DNA of 64,000 nt from Halomicrobium salinisoli (GCF_020405185.1 NZ_CP084463.1:620001-684000); one strand, 5' to 3'. Positions 17,354 to 26,372 are shown, numbered from the stretch's first letter. Notes: generated by a model from the letters alone, not told the origin. Translations and numbers: made by a program.

Positions 17354-17711
17354 ATCAGCCGTTTGCTGATGAATCCAGTGGTTACCCGGAATAGAGCGCG
17401 GTTGAGACACGAGTAAGACGTGTTCGTGTTGCGGGCAGATTCGAGACAGCAACCGCGTCGAACGCGGCCTGTACGTCTGTTCGTCGTGTGAAACGGCGAT
17501 GCACGCAGACGTGAACGGTGCGGTGAACATTCGCAGAAAGATAACTCAGAGTCCCCCCACAGTGGATACGAGTAACGGCTGGTTGGCACAGCCCGGAGTC
17601 TTCCTGTTCGACCGCGAGAGCGGGTCGTTCACTACGAGAGAACAGGGAGTCTGCAAACCGTACTATCCCAACGCTCGGGATTCCTCCGGCTTTAGCCGGA
17701 GGAGGACGTCA
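17354..17711 (+). mobile_element. Remnant of an IS605/IS1341-type TnpB element
   Basis: The left edge is uncertain: a small hairpin (ATCAGC-CGTTT-GCTGAT) at 17354..17370 may be what is left of the left end. The right end is clear, with the TnpB C-terminal coding region followed by a perfect 8-bp hairpin at 17683..17702 and GGAGGACGTCAA, as in haloarchaeal IS1341-type elements. There is no tnpA. Most of tnpB is deleted, so the element is inert. Confidence 0.75.
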
Positions 17712-17753
17712 ATTGCAGCTGTTCGAACGGCCGCGCTCGAACGGTTCGATTGA
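17406..17753 (+). pseudogene. tnpB: TnpB RNA-guided endonuclease, C-terminal fragment
   Basis: The open frame from 17406 reads DTSKTCSCCGQ, then NRVERGLYVCSSCE and MHADVNGAVNI: the four-cysteine zinc ribbon and the last RuvC motif (the catalytic Asp in HADVN) of TnpB. Everything upstream, including the first two RuvC motifs and the RNA-binding domain, is missing, and a TGA precedes the fragment. The frame runs through the right-end hairpin to an accidental stop at 17751..17753. TnpB cuts DNA guided by an RNA from its own 3' end; this copy cannot. Confidence 0.85.
17683..17702 (+). other. Right-end hairpin, 3' part of a former TnpB guide RNA
   Basis: CCTCCGGC-TTTA-GCCGGAGG is a perfect 8-bp stem with a TTTA loop at the right end of the element. 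In IS605-family elements this end is transcribed as the guide-RNA scaffold, and the sequence just beyond the element acts as the guide. Whether it is still transcribed cannot be seen. Confidence 0.6.
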
Positions 17754-19160
17754 GATCGTCGCGGATTCGGGCTGATTGGCGACATCGTTACCCGGTTCCG
17801 CGGCGGGACCGAGGTGAACGGCGAAGGTGAGACAGCCATCCTCGTCGGCCCGGACCACCCGCGGTCGCACGGTCGCAGAGCCGCCGTCGTGATTGAGCCG
17901 ATACTTCTGGCCGGACTCGTAGTCGCCGGGCGTTGTGACGACCGTCTTCCCGCGGCCAGTAATCGTCAGCCCGTCCGACGTCACGTCTTCGAGAGTGAGG
18001 AATTCCGCGGTTTGCCGGTTCCTGTCCTCCCGGTCGATCTGCCAGCCCCAGATGTCGAAGTCCCTCAGTATCGTCTTGTGGGTGAAGCCACTGGGATCGA
18101 CTGGCGCGCTCGCGAAGACGTCCATGATATCCGGCAGCACTCGCTTGAGGTACTTTTGCCAATAGGGCCAGTCGTGGACGCCCTCGGGGAAGACGTCGAA
18201 CGTGTAGTCGATCCCGGTCTCGTCCAGATTCTCCACGAACGTCAGGAAGTTTTCGTACACTACCGCTTCGATTTCCGCAGCGGGCCCACTTCTCCCCTCC
18301 CCCTTCCCGACTGCCATGTATAGCCGGAGATTTCGATAGTTCTCAGTCAGATCGTTCGGGTTGAGGCCGCGGACTCTGGTCTCCTGTTCGAACGGATCGC
18401 CATAGGCGTTGGCCAACGCTGAGCCGAGCTCTCCGTCTTCTGCGTCGGACTGAAGTTGCTCTATCGGGAACGGTCCACCGGAGAAAGCGTACACGCCGGC
18501 GAACACGTCGGGATACCGAGCGGCGTACTGCAACGCCCCGACGCTCCCCATCGAGAGGCCAGCGACGACGCGGCTGCCTCGCTCCGACCGGAGTCGGAAT
18601 CGGTCCTCCGCCCACGGGACGAGCTGGTGGATGTGGAACGTCTCCCACATCGGCGCGCCAAAGTCACCACCGTTATACCAGTCAGTGTACCAGCCGCCTT
18701 CACCCCCGTCGGGCATGACGACGACGACGTCCTCGTCGACGTAGTTCTGTACCGGGCCGGGGCCTATCTCGCCCGGGCTAAGGTCCGGGTCCGACCAGGA
18801 CGCGGCCGAGTTCCCACCACCGTGGAGCAAGTAAATCGTCGGATACGTCTTGTCTGTCTCGTCGTACCCTTCCGGGAGTAACACCCGGACGTTCGCTGTT
18901 TCGAGCGGCGGATCCACGAGCGGGTTCTCGAAGGAAAACTCCAGGAGCCGATCACTCAGCTCGCTCACCCGCTCGACGTTCGTCGGCTCGAGCGACGGGA
19001 CGTCCGTATCGCCTTGCGGTGGAGCAGCGGATCGCGGGTTACCTGTCGCCGAAGCCGTCGTCTGGGACAGACCGAACACCCCCGCAGCACTGAGTGTTCC
19101 CAGGAATGTTCGCCGAGTAGTATGCCTCTTCTCTTCGATTTCGTCATCATTCCCTTGCAT
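17709..19160 (-). CDS. Secreted esterase-family hydrolase (alpha/beta fold)
   Basis: A 483-residue exported hydrolase of the putative esterase D/feruloyl-esterase type. The Tat signal is TTRRTFLGTLSAAGVFG with cleavage near TASATG. The hydrolase domain has YLLHGGGNS (oxyanion region), VVMPDGGEGGWYTDW, the nucleophile elbow GLSMGS (Ser at about 203) and a late GVHDWPYW with the probable catalytic His at about 329. The last 130 residues form a separate beta-rich domain. Base composition is less GC-rich than the neighbours. The stop TGA lies at the very edge of the TnpB remnant, so the last residues (SNSCN) were probably reshaped by that insertion. Confidence 0.85.
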   Translation of the reverse strand: MQGNDDEIEEKRHTTRRTFLGTLSAAGVFGLSQTTASATGNPRSAAPPQGDTDVPSLEPTNVERVSELSDRLLEFSFENPLVDPPLETANVRVLLPEGYDETDKTYPTIYLLHGGGNSAASWSDPDLSPGEIGPGPVQNYVDEDVVVVMPDGGEGGWYTDWYNGGDFGAPMWETFHIHQLVPWAEDRFRLRSERGSRVVAGLSMGSVGALQYAARYPDVFAGVYAFSGGPFPIEQLQSDAEDGELGSALANAYGDPFEQETRVRGLNPNDLTENYRNLRLYMAVGKGEGRSGPAAEIEAVVYENFLTFVENLDETGIDYTFDVFPEGVHDWPYWQKYLKRVLPDIMDVFASAPVDPSGFTHKTILRDFDIWGWQIDREDRNRQTAEFLTLEDVTSDGLTITGRGKTVVTTPGDYESGQKYRLNHDGGSATVRPRVVRADEDGCLTFAVHLGPAAEPGNDVANQPESATISIEPFERGRSNSCN

Positions 19161-19359
19161 TTCAGATATAATATATAATCAAACTGCATTAAATGTTGTC
19201 CCGTTGCGGGGATGACTTGTTAGGATCGATGTGGTTTGAACAACAGGAAGTAGAAGTTGTTCCATTGAAACGGAGAGATACGCTAGCTCTATCGACACTC
19301 CGTCGATACCACACGGGGCCAGACGCATGAGGACGGAGTTCCAGTAGCGAATACAGAGC

Positions 19360-20436
19360 ATGCCAGCGACGCTCCGCTGCTCCGTCTGCGGAACCGAGTA
19401 CGAGGACCGGTGGCGCTGCACCTGCGGGAACCCGCTCGACTACGCGGACCCGCCGCGCCCCGACGGCCCGCCGCCGACGCTCACCGTCGCCGACGCGCGC
19501 GACGGGCTGTGGGCGTTCGACGACTTCCTCCCGATGGACGCCAACGCGACGCTGGGCGAGGGGTTCACGCCGCTCGTCGACGCGCCCGACTGGGACGCGA
19601 CCTTCAAGCTCGAGTACGTCTCGCCGACGGGGAGCTTCAAGGACCGCGGCGCGGCGGCGACCGTCTCCCGGGCCGTCGACTCCGGCGCCGAGACGGTCGT
19701 CGACGACTCCTCGGGCAACGCCGGGGCGGCACTCGCCACCTACGCGGCGCGGGCCGGCCTCGACGCGGAGGTGTACGTCCCCGCGTCGGTCAAGGACGCC
19801 AAGCTCCGGGCGATCGAACGCGCGGGCGCGACGCCCGTCCGCGTGGAGGGGTCCCGACAGGACGTCACCGACGCCTGCGTCGCCGCCGTCGAGGACGGCG
19901 AGGCGTGGTACGCCTCCCACGCGTGGAACCCCGCCTTCTTCGCCGGGACCGCCACGTTCGCCTACGAGGTCGCCGCGCAGCGGGGGTGGACGGTCCCCGA
20001 CGCCGTCGTCGTCCCGCTCGGCCACGGGACGCTGTTCCTGGGCGCCTATCGCGGCTTCCGCGCGCTCCGCGAGGCGGGGTGGACGGACTCGATGCCCCGA
20101 CTGCTCGGCGCGCAGGCGTCGGGGTGGTCGCCGATCGCCGACGAGTTACACGGGGAGCGGACCGGCCGGAACGACGCCGCCGACGGCATCCGGATCGCGG
20201 ACCCCGTCAGGCGGGACCAGCTCCTCGACGCCGTCGCGGCCACCGACGGCGACGCCATCGCCGTCGACACCGCGGCGACGGAGGCCGAACTCGAGTCGCT
20301 CCACCGCCGCGGCTTCTACGTCGAACCCACGTCGGCGGTCGCCCCTGCGGCGCTGCGCGCGTACCGGGACCGCGGCCTGATCGACGGCGACGACGACGTC
20401 GTGGTGGCGCTCTCGGGGAGCGGGCTCAAGACGTAG
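19360..20436 (+). CDS. Threonine synthase-like PLP-dependent enzyme
   Basis: A 358-residue fold-type II PLP enzyme. A short zinc-ribbon-like start (LRCSVCGTEYEDRWRCTCG) precedes the body, as in archaeal threonine synthases. The PLP lysine is in SPTGSFKDRG (Lys at about 94), SSGNAGAALATYAARAG binds the cofactor phosphate region, and VALSGSGLKT is the C-terminal PLP-ring contact. It may be threonine synthase, but haloarchaea carry several paralogues, including 2,3-diaminopropionate or cysteate synthase-like ones, and no thrB or hom lies nearby. The activity call is therefore limited to the family. Confidence 0.82.
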   Translation: MPATLRCSVCGTEYEDRWRCTCGNPLDYADPPRPDGPPPTLTVADARDGLWAFDDFLPMDANATLGEGFTPLVDAPDWDATFKLEYVSPTGSFKDRGAAATVSRAVDSGAETVVDDSSGNAGAALATYAARAGLDAEVYVPASVKDAKLRAIERAGATPVRVEGSRQDVTDACVAAVEDGEAWYASHAWNPAFFAGTATFAYEVAAQRGWTVPDAVVVPLGHGTLFLGAYRGFRALREAGWTDSMPRLLGAQASGWSPIADELHGERTGRNDAADGIRIADPVRRDQLLDAVAATDGDAIAVDTAATEAELESLHRRGFYVEPTSAVAPAALRAYRDRGLIDGDDDVVVALSGSGLKT

Positions 20437-20525
20437 CCCGTCGGTGCGGGCGGCATCGCTGTCGACACGAACGCGGCAGCGATCGTTGCGGAACCGCTAT
20501 CGGGAATCGCCGTCCCGAGTAGCAC

Positions 20526-20708
20526 TCAGGGCTCGGTCAGCACGGAGAACGCCTCCGTGACGTCGTCACGGCGGACGTAGAGCACGATCAGTCCGAGGAC
20601 GAGGAGACCGACGCCCCACCAGACCGAGTCCCCGGGGATCAGCCAGAGGACGATGCTCACGATGCCCGACGACAGGAGCGACCAGCCGATCGTGGTCTGA
20701 TACGCCAT
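20526..20708 (-). CDS. Small two-helix membrane protein
   Basis: A 60-residue protein with two hydrophobic helices (WSLLSSGIVSIVLWLIPG and WWGVGLLVLGLIVLYV) and a charged tail RRDDVTEAF. This is typical of conserved haloarchaeal small membrane proteins with unknown function. Its ATG start at 20708 is clean. No operon partner on this strand within 90 bp. Confidence 0.65.
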   Translation of the reverse strand: MAYQTTIGWSLLSSGIVSIVLWLIPGDSVWWGVGLLVLGLIVLYVRRDDVTEAFSVLTEP

Positions 20709-20804
20709 AGCAATGGTTCGGGCCTGCTGTGGATATGCGTGACGCCGCCCCGTGACTCCAGAGACGGAGTGACGGCTACAGGACGTGATTCACATGACCG
20801 CCGA

Positions 20805-21311
20805 TCACGGTGGTCGTCGATCACGGGCGAGGAGATAGCCGACGAGGGCACCGATGAGGACCGTTCCTCCGTACGTGGGGAGCAGACCCAACGCGCCGAG
20901 GAACAGGGGTGTCACGACGAGCAACAGGAGAGCGGAGAGCGCCTGCACCAGCGGGGACGCACCCGGCAGCGGCTCGAACGGAACCCCCTCGGCCGCGACG
21001 AGGGCGAGTTCGAGGACGTAAAACGGGACCGGGAGCGCAAGCAGGCCGACGAGCGCTCCGACGACGGCGCCGCGGCGCGACGACCGTTCCCCACCGAGAC
21101 GCTCCCAGAGGAGCGACGCGAGGAGCGACCCACCGAGTACGCCGCCGACGACGAACAGCCACAGGAGACCGGACGGCGGGGTAAAGCCGCGACCGGCGAT
21201 CCAGCTCCGGACAGGTCCAACCAGAATGAACACGAGGGCGAACCCGCCGCCCGCAAGCCCGAACGTCGGTGCGGGATACTGTCGGGCCACCGTCAGCGCT
21301 CTCGGCGTCAC
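20805..21311 (-). CDS. Polytopic membrane protein of unknown function
   Basis: A 168-residue protein with about four membrane segments (FGLAGGGFALVFILVGPV, LLWLFVVGGVLGGSLLASLL, GALVGLLALPVPFYVLELAL, LSALLLLVVTPLFLGALGLL) and a short last helix (GGTVLIGALVGYLLA). Start GTG at 21311. Loops contain WERLGGERSSRR, which would face the cytoplasm by the positive-inside rule. No family recognised. The gene stands alone between two unrelated promoters. Confidence 0.65.
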   Translation of the reverse strand: MTPRALTVARQYPAPTFGLAGGGFALVFILVGPVRSWIAGRGFTPPSGLLWLFVVGGVLGGSLLASLLWERLGGERSSRRGAVVGALVGLLALPVPFYVLELALVAAEGVPFEPLPGASPLVQALSALLLLVVTPLFLGALGLLPTYGGTVLIGALVGYLLARDRRPP

Positions 21312-21603
21312 AACAGCCTGAAGAGTACCGGCGGGGATAACTGTTATCTAGCGGCGCGTTTCCGGGAAATATGGACTCGATAGTGGCGGTGCGGGCACTG
21401 GACTCACGTCCGAGTGTAACTGTCCAGCGGTGACCATGCAGGTCCGCCAAACGGTTCTTTCACTGGCAGTATTGCGACTCGAGTGACGCAAGCGGTTCCG
21501 GGTTCGACTCGAAGGGCCGAGTCAGTCGGGACAGTACCTCGAACGGCCCACCGCGGGGGTGTACTGGCATCAGTCCTTTCCCGACAGAACGCATCGATTC
21601 GAT

Positions 21604-22263
21604 ATGGCTACCGAGGCGACGTTCACGGTGCCGTCCGACCAGTTTCCACTGGGAACGATATTCGAGCAATTGCCGGACGTGACAGTCGAGCTGGAGCGGA
21701 TCATCCCCGCACGGGACGTGGTGATCCCCTACTTCTGGGTCCGGGGGACGGACACCGACGAGATCGAGGAAGCGTTCACCGACCACCCAGGCGTGAAAGA
21801 GATCCAGTTCGTCGATGCCGTCGCGAACGAGCATCTGCTGCGCGTCGAGTGGGCAATCGACTACGACGACGTGCTGAGCGTGCTGACCGAGACGGAGATC
21901 GCGCTCATCGAGGCGACGGGCACGAATCAACAGTGGACCTTCGAGATCCGTGGCGATACTCGACACGACATCGCGGCCTTCCAGTCCCGCTGTCGGGAGT
22001 TGGACATCCCGATCACGCTCACCAAGTTGCACGCGCTCACGCCGCTCGAGACGGATACTGAGGCAGCGCTCACTGATCCCCAGGAAGAGGCACTGGTGCT
22101 GGCATACGAGCGGGGCTACTACGAATCCCCCCGCGAGGTGACCCTTGCGGAGCTCGGCGACGAACTCGGCATCTCACAGCAGGCCGTCGCGTCTCGCCTC
22201 CGGCGCGGGACCAACCACATCCTCGGGAACACCCTCTCGGACGTAACGGCACCATCTCGATAG
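21604..22263 (+). CDS. Bat-type HTH_10 transcriptional regulator, copy 1
   Basis: A 219-residue regulator of the bacterioopsin-activator-like family. Residues 1-155 form the GAF-like/BAT-associated domain (TVPSDQFPLGTIFEQLPDV, VIPYFWVRGTD). The HTH_10 domain fills the C-terminus: LTDPQEEALVLAYERGYYES, then VTLAELGDELGISQQAVASR. It is clearly paralogous to the gene at 22968 (DFPLTAVFEQLTDV and IPYFW in the same places). ATG at 21604 is chosen because the domain begins right after it. Confidence 0.87.
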   Translation: MATEATFTVPSDQFPLGTIFEQLPDVTVELERIIPARDVVIPYFWVRGTDTDEIEEAFTDHPGVKEIQFVDAVANEHLLRVEWAIDYDDVLSVLTETEIALIEATGTNQQWTFEIRGDTRHDIAAFQSRCRELDIPITLTKLHALTPLETDTEAALTDPQEEALVLAYERGYYESPREVTLAELGDELGISQQAVASRLRRGTNHILGNTLSDVTAPSR

Positions 22264-22331
22264 CTCTCTTAAAAGGACGTTGGATAGTCAAAAACCAGGG
22301 GGAACTGCGTCGGTCGACTACGGTTCAGGTA

Positions 22332-22691
22332 ATGAGTCAGAGTTCGATCTCGTACGACAGCGTGGTCGACGTGTGTCGAGATCGCCACCGTCGCATCGTT
22401 CTCGCGGTACTCGCGGGCGAGCAGCGCCGTCTCACGGTGAACGATCTCACGAAGGCGATCGCCAAACACAACCATCACGTAGCGGTTACGGAGATGGCCA
22501 CCGAGGACCTCTCAGGGCTACAGCTCTCGCTGCATCACCTGCATCTCCCGAAGATGGAGGCGGCTGGACTTGTCGACTACGATCAGGAGCGAGGGCTGGT
22601 GGAGCCGACCGAGCAGTTCGAGCAGGTGCGACCACAGCTCTCGGCGCTCATCGACGCCGATCCCGATCACGAATCGCCTGTCGAACTGTGA
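22332..22691 (+). CDS. DUF7344-type small winged-helix regulator
   Basis: A 119-residue putative regulator. The order CRDRHRRIVLAVLAGEQRRLTVNDL, a charged insert, LQLSLHHLHLPKMEAAGLVDYD is the haloarchaeal domain I know as DUF7344: an HTH start followed by the hallmark H-x-H-LPK-L/M-E-x-x-G-L motif. Two relatives occur at 24038 and 25004. It sits between the two Bat-type paralogues on the same strand. Targets and signals unknown. Confidence 0.75.
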   Translation: MSQSSISYDSVVDVCRDRHRRIVLAVLAGEQRRLTVNDLTKAIAKHNHHVAVTEMATEDLSGLQLSLHHLHLPKMEAAGLVDYDQERGLVEPTEQFEQVRPQLSALIDADPDHESPVEL

Positions 22692-22967
22692 CACCCTCCC
22701 GCGCCTCCAGCGCGAGCCTCCCGCCCGGTGTTTGCTGGACAGGACAGTCCTGAGGATCGCGAGGCCCGGGTCTGCGACCGACGGCGCTGGCGTCGCCGCG
22801 AAGCCGTTGCCCCTGCCGTGTGGACGGCTCGGCGGTATCTCGTGGTGTGTCTGTCAGCGCGGTCTGTCTCAGCGAATCTACACTGGTCAGGACGGATCGA
22901 CTGTCGAACGTTCTCTCACAGGAACAGTAGCGACTAACCCAAATGATTGCCCCCCTACGTATCTACT

Positions 22968-23618
22968 ATGGCGATCGAAGCCTCGTTCACGCTCCAGCAG
23001 GCCGATTTCCCGTTGACTGCCGTCTTCGAGCAGTTGACGGACGTCACGATCGAGTTGGATCGCGTCGTACCTACGGGCGATGCCGTTATTCCCTACTTCT
23101 GGATCTCCGCCGACGACACCGGCAAACTCACGACAGACCTGAGTGAGGATATCGGGATCGAGCAGATCAAAGTGATCGACGAAGTGGAAAAGCAGATGTT
23201 CGTCCGCATCGACTGGAACCTCTCCCGCGAGAGCATCCTCACTGCGATCGTGAACACGGACATCACGCTCCTGTCCGGCATCGGCACTGAGGAGCAGTGG
23301 ACCTTCGAAGTCCGGGCCAGCGAGCAACAGGTCCTCTCCGACTTCCAGACGTACTGCAAAGACCACGACATTCCGATCGAGCTGACCGAACTACACGCGA
23401 TTTCGTCGTTCAAGTCCGACCGAGAGTTCGATCTGACCGACGGGCAACGGGAAGCGCTGGTGCTGGCGTATTCGAACGGATACTTCGACTCGCCGCGGGA
23501 GGCCACACAAGCTGATCTCGCGGCGGAACTCGGCATCACCCGTCAGGCGGTCTCGTCGCGGTTACAGCGCGGCACGCGTCGGCTCGTCGCGAGCGCCCTC
23601 ATCACTCCCGAAGAGTGA
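22968..23618 (+). CDS. Bat-type HTH_10 transcriptional regulator, copy 2
   Basis: A 216-residue paralogue of the gene at 21604, alignable along its whole length (ASFTLQQADFPLTAVFEQ; VIPYFWISADD; EEQWTFEVRA; IPIELTELHAIS). The C-terminal HTH_10 reads LTDGQREALVLAYSNGYFDS, then TQADLAAELGITRQAVSSR. ATG at 22968 puts MAIEASFTL in register with MATEATFTV of copy 1 and is preferred over an upstream in-frame start. In haloarchaea such proteins link a sensed signal to a few promoters, but neither is known here. Confidence 0.87.
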   Translation: MAIEASFTLQQADFPLTAVFEQLTDVTIELDRVVPTGDAVIPYFWISADDTGKLTTDLSEDIGIEQIKVIDEVEKQMFVRIDWNLSRESILTAIVNTDITLLSGIGTEEQWTFEVRASEQQVLSDFQTYCKDHDIPIELTELHAISSFKSDREFDLTDGQREALVLAYSNGYFDSPREATQADLAAELGITRQAVSSRLQRGTRRLVASALITPEE

Positions 23619-23694
23619 GCGCGGCGTTCGGTATAAAAAAGCGCTGCACGAGCAAAAGCCACCCTCAACCCCGTAGACGGCCTCTGTTCGGGTG

Positions 23695-24036
23695 ATGGAA
23701 TCTTCTCGAACACCGGCCGCGAATGCGGAGATCGCAGAGTCACTGAGCCCCATCCAAATCGATATAGAGAACGAGTCGTTCCGGGCCACGTACGACAGCG
23801 CTCGTGATTCGGCGACTCTGGCGGTCGTTGCGGCCGTTTCGACGGCTCTCGATAGAGAACCACGGAATTTGACGCCGCTCCAGTCAGCGGTCGAGACGGA
23901 CGCGCTCGACAGACTGGCCACGGGGTCGTCTACCGGTTCTGGGACCCGTAACGAGATCTCCTTCGACTACGAGGGGCTCGAAATCACAGTCACTGGCGAG
24001 GGCGTCATCGAGGCGAACCCTATCGAGAACACGTAA
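23695..24036 (+). CDS. HalOD1 output-domain protein
   Basis: A 113-residue protein with the HalOD1 pattern: VVAAVSTALDREPRNLTPLQSAVETDALDRL, then ISFDYEGLEITVTGEGVIEA. This domain occurs alone or attached to response regulators in haloarchaea and is regarded as an output module. GTG at 23692 or ATG at 23695 may start it. The small regulators around it and the response regulator at 25396 make a signalling cluster. It ends one base before the convergent stop at 24038. Confidence 0.8.
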   Translation: MESSRTPAANAEIAESLSPIQIDIENESFRATYDSARDSATLAVVAAVSTALDREPRNLTPLQSAVETDALDRLATGSSTGSGTRNEISFDYEGLEITVTGEGVIEANPIENT

Positions 24037-24037
24037 C

Positions 24038-24400
24038 TCAGGACTCGCTGGTACTCGTAATCGAAACCCCGGAGGATTGGTCTCCGGGTATCTCGCCGGC
24101 GTTCTCTCGAAGGACCTGTAGCAGCGGTCGAATCTCGTCAAACGTCGGTCCTCTCTCTACCCGGTGTTGAGCGTGATTCCAGCGAATGAACCCGGCGCCT
24201 TCCAGTTTCGGGAGATGCACGTGATGCATCTCTACCACGATCTCTTCTCTTTCGACTCCGTCGAGGCTGACTCCAGTAGAGTCCTGGCCCGCTTGCCGTG
24301 GATCGTGGTCCAGGAGCGCGAACAGGAGATCGCGACGGTGGTCGTCAGCCAGCATCTCGAATACGGTGCTGGCTTCGACCGTCGCGGTGTTTTCTGTCAT
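24038..24400 (-). CDS. DUF7344-type small winged-helix regulator
   Basis: A 120-residue relative of the genes at 22332 and 25004. LADDHRRDLLFALLDHDPRQ is the HTH start, and VVEMHHVHLPKLEGAGFIRWN carries the hallmark H-x-H-LPKLE-x-x-G motif. A GTG one codon upstream of ATG 24400 is an alternative start. The C-terminus is Ser/Thr-rich. It faces the HalOD1 gene tail to tail, with one base between the stops. Confidence 0.75.
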   Translation of the reverse strand: MTENTATVEASTVFEMLADDHRRDLLFALLDHDPRQAGQDSTGVSLDGVEREEIVVEMHHVHLPKLEGAGFIRWNHAQHRVERGPTFDEIRPLLQVLRENAGEIPGDQSSGVSITSTSES

Positions 24401-24468
24401 CACGTCCAGTAAGAGAGCGACACCGACGTGTTCGCGGCCTTATTCATCAGGCTTTTAAATGAAGTCGG

Positions 24469-24645
24469 CTAGTCGTCTGCCGGTTCTGGTGTTGCGGTCA
24501 CGCGCAACGTATTGGCGACGAGCGTGTGCTGCGCACGTCGAAGCCGGTCGGAAAACGACTGCGCAGTGATCCCGAGTTCGTCGGCCACTTCCTCCATCGA
24601 CGCCTCCCGCGGCAGATCGAAGTGTCCGAGATCCCACGCAGTCCG
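24469..24645 (-). pseudogene. Bat-type regulator, HTH_10 C-terminal fragment
   Basis: The minus strand reads RTAWDLGHFDLPREASMEEV, then ADELGITAQSFSDRLRRAQ and TLVANTLRVTATPEPADD before TAG: an intact-looking HTH_10 C-terminus of about 59 residues. No start codon or N-terminal domain precedes it. Upstream it abuts, in another frame, a fragment of a glycoside hydrolase. It is the leftover of a third Bat-type regulator in this cluster. Confidence 0.75.
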
Positions 24646-24649
24646 CGCG

Positions 24650-24968
<319 letters not shown>

Positions 24969-25003
24969 TTATCGCCGTGGCTGTACTTCTCTGAAGTAGA
25001 CCC

Positions 25004-25372
25004 ATGTCCCACACGCTCACCGGTGGAGACGCGGACGACGCGCAGACCGACGCTCGGGATGCTGCACGTGAGGACACTCTGGACGCCTACTTCACGGTGC
25101 TCTCGAACCAGCGCCGCCGCCTGGCCCTCGACTGTCTGCAGGAGTACGAGACGCCGATAGCGCTGGCCGATCTGGCGGACGAAGTCGCCGTCCGTGAGTA
25201 CGATTCCCCCGTCACCGAGATTCCGGCCGAGGAGGTCAAGGAGATCTACGTCTCGCTGTACCACGTCCACGTCCCGCGCCTGGAGGACGCCGGCCTGGCA
25301 GAATACGACCAGGACGACGATCTGGTGACGCTGCTGGAAGACGGACAGGAGCTGATCGAGGCGGTCCCGTAG
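25004..25372 (+). CDS. DUF7344-type small winged-helix regulator
   Basis: A 122-residue member of the same family as 22332 and 24038: YFTVLSNQRRRLALDCLQEYE (HTH start), LADLADEVAVREYD, an insert, and VSLYHVHVPRLEDAGLAEYD with the hallmark H-x-H-P-R/K-LE-x-x-G-L motif. The acidic N-terminal 25 residues are a haloarchaeal extension. It is convergent with the response regulator at 25396, with 23 bp between stops. Confidence 0.78.
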   Translation: MSHTLTGGDADDAQTDARDAAREDTLDAYFTVLSNQRRRLALDCLQEYETPIALADLADEVAVREYDSPVTEIPAEEVKEIYVSLYHVHVPRLEDAGLAEYDQDDDLVTLLEDGQELIEAVP

Positions 25373-25395
25373 AAGCGATCCGGGACGGCTCCGTC

Positions 25396-25851
25396 TCAGT
25401 CGTCGCCGGTACGAAGAACCGAAAACCGGAACTGATCGAACTCGCTGATCACGTCGATGAACTCGCCCGGATCGACCGGCTTTTCGATGACGGCGTCCTC
25501 GTCTGCGTCGTGATCGAGGTCGCGGGATTCGATGAAGTCCTCGTCCATTCCGGAGAGAACGACGACGGGGACGTCGTCCAGTTCGGGATGGTGTTTGATC
25601 TCGTGGAGGACGTCCTCACCGTCCACTCTGGGCAGTCTGAGGTCTAACAGGACCATGTCCGGACGGGGCGCATCTTCGTAATCGCCCCGACGGTGAATGA
25701 AATCCAGTGCTTGTCGGCCGTCGGCGACTGTGTGCAGCTGGTTGTCGATGTGACCGTCGCTGAAGGCCTCTTTGATGAGGCGTACGTCTCCCGGATTATC
25801 TTCGACCAGCAGTATCTTCGCTTCGTCGGGAGTGGAGGGCCGGCGGTCCAT
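25396..25851 (-). CDS. Single-domain response regulator (CheY-like receiver)
   Basis: A 151-residue receiver domain with no output domain. Acidic pair in LLVEDNPGD (Glu17-Asp18), phosphoacceptor Asp70 in MVLLDLRLP, the Ser/Thr position in VVVLSGMDE, and Lys124 in VIEKPVDPGEF are all present, so it should be phosphorylatable. Haloarchaea have many such stand-alone receivers served by unlinked histidine kinases. ATG at 25851 is preceded at about 25874-25882 by a TATA-like ACTTATTTTC, fitting a leaderless transcript; the longer frame upstream is discarded. Confidence 0.88.
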   Translation of the reverse strand: MDRRPSTPDEAKILLVEDNPGDVRLIKEAFSDGHIDNQLHTVADGRQALDFIHRRGDYEDAPRPDMVLLDLRLPRVDGEDVLHEIKHHPELDDVPVVVLSGMDEDFIESRDLDHDADEDAVIEKPVDPGEFIDVISEFDQFRFSVLRTGDD

Positions 25852-25983
25852 GCGTGGTCCTACTGGTAGGGGAAAATAAGTGACTCGGGTGAGAGTATCC
25901 AGAAACCAGGCGTTCTCCACATATTGGCTGACAACTACGTACGCCGGCTGAACGGCTCGCCGAACTCCAGATCCGGACTGAAC

Positions 25984-25991
25984 CTTTATTA
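25984..25991 (+). promoter_or_regulatory. TATA box favouring the start at 26014
   Basis: CTTTATTA lies 23-30 bp upstream of ATG 26014. Leaderless spacing therefore favours 26014 over the ATG at 25996, which is only five bases from the box. Confidence 0.55.
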
Positions 25992-26013
25992 TCCGATGGA
26001 TGTGGTTCAATCC

Positions 26014-26367
26014 ATGGTACTCGGCCCCCTCGGAATTACTGGGATCGGGTTCTATCTCGGGATCGCCGCTCTCGCGTTCGCGGTCGTTCGTTTCGTGACC
26101 GCAGACGTCCACGATACGACCGCCTGGGCCGCGTTTCGGGTGGGCTACCCGGTCGGGACGATCGCAGTCGTCGCCTGTCTGGCCGCCGTCTTCCTCGCGA
26201 TCGGGCGACCGGTCGGCACGGTCCATCTGATCGGACTGACGATCGATACCGCCACCATGCTGAGCGTCGGACTCTGGGGGACGCTAGTCGGCCTCCTCGT
26301 CCAGGTGGCGCTGCTACTGGGCCTCGTCCTCGCCGATCGAGCCGTCACGGGCCTGGCGGTCGAGTAA
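26014..26367 (+). CDS. Three- to four-helix membrane protein of unknown function
   Basis: A 117-residue protein with hydrophobic segments FYLGIAALAFAVVRFVTA, VGTIAVVACLAAVFLAIG and WGTLVGLLVQVALLLGLVLA. I prefer ATG 26014 because of the TATA position. The next gene starts five bases after its stop and is also a small membrane protein, so they form a two-gene unit. No family recognised; a membrane partner for the nearby signalling genes is possible but unsupported. Confidence 0.65.
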   Translation: MVLGPLGITGIGFYLGIAALAFAVVRFVTADVHDTTAWAAFRVGYPVGTIAVVACLAAVFLAIGRPVGTVHLIGLTIDTATMLSVGLWGTLVGLLVQVALLLGLVLADRAVTGLAVE

Positions 26368-26372
26368 TTCCC

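Noticed and set aside
21490..21530. tRNA T-arm-like GGGTTCGACTC
   Set aside because: No matching acceptor stem, anticodon arm or D-arm around it.
22692..22967. Short GTG-initiated frame between the DUF7344-type gene and the second Bat-type gene
   Set aside because: Arg/Trp-rich product without motif; better explained as the leader and promoter of the Bat-type gene.
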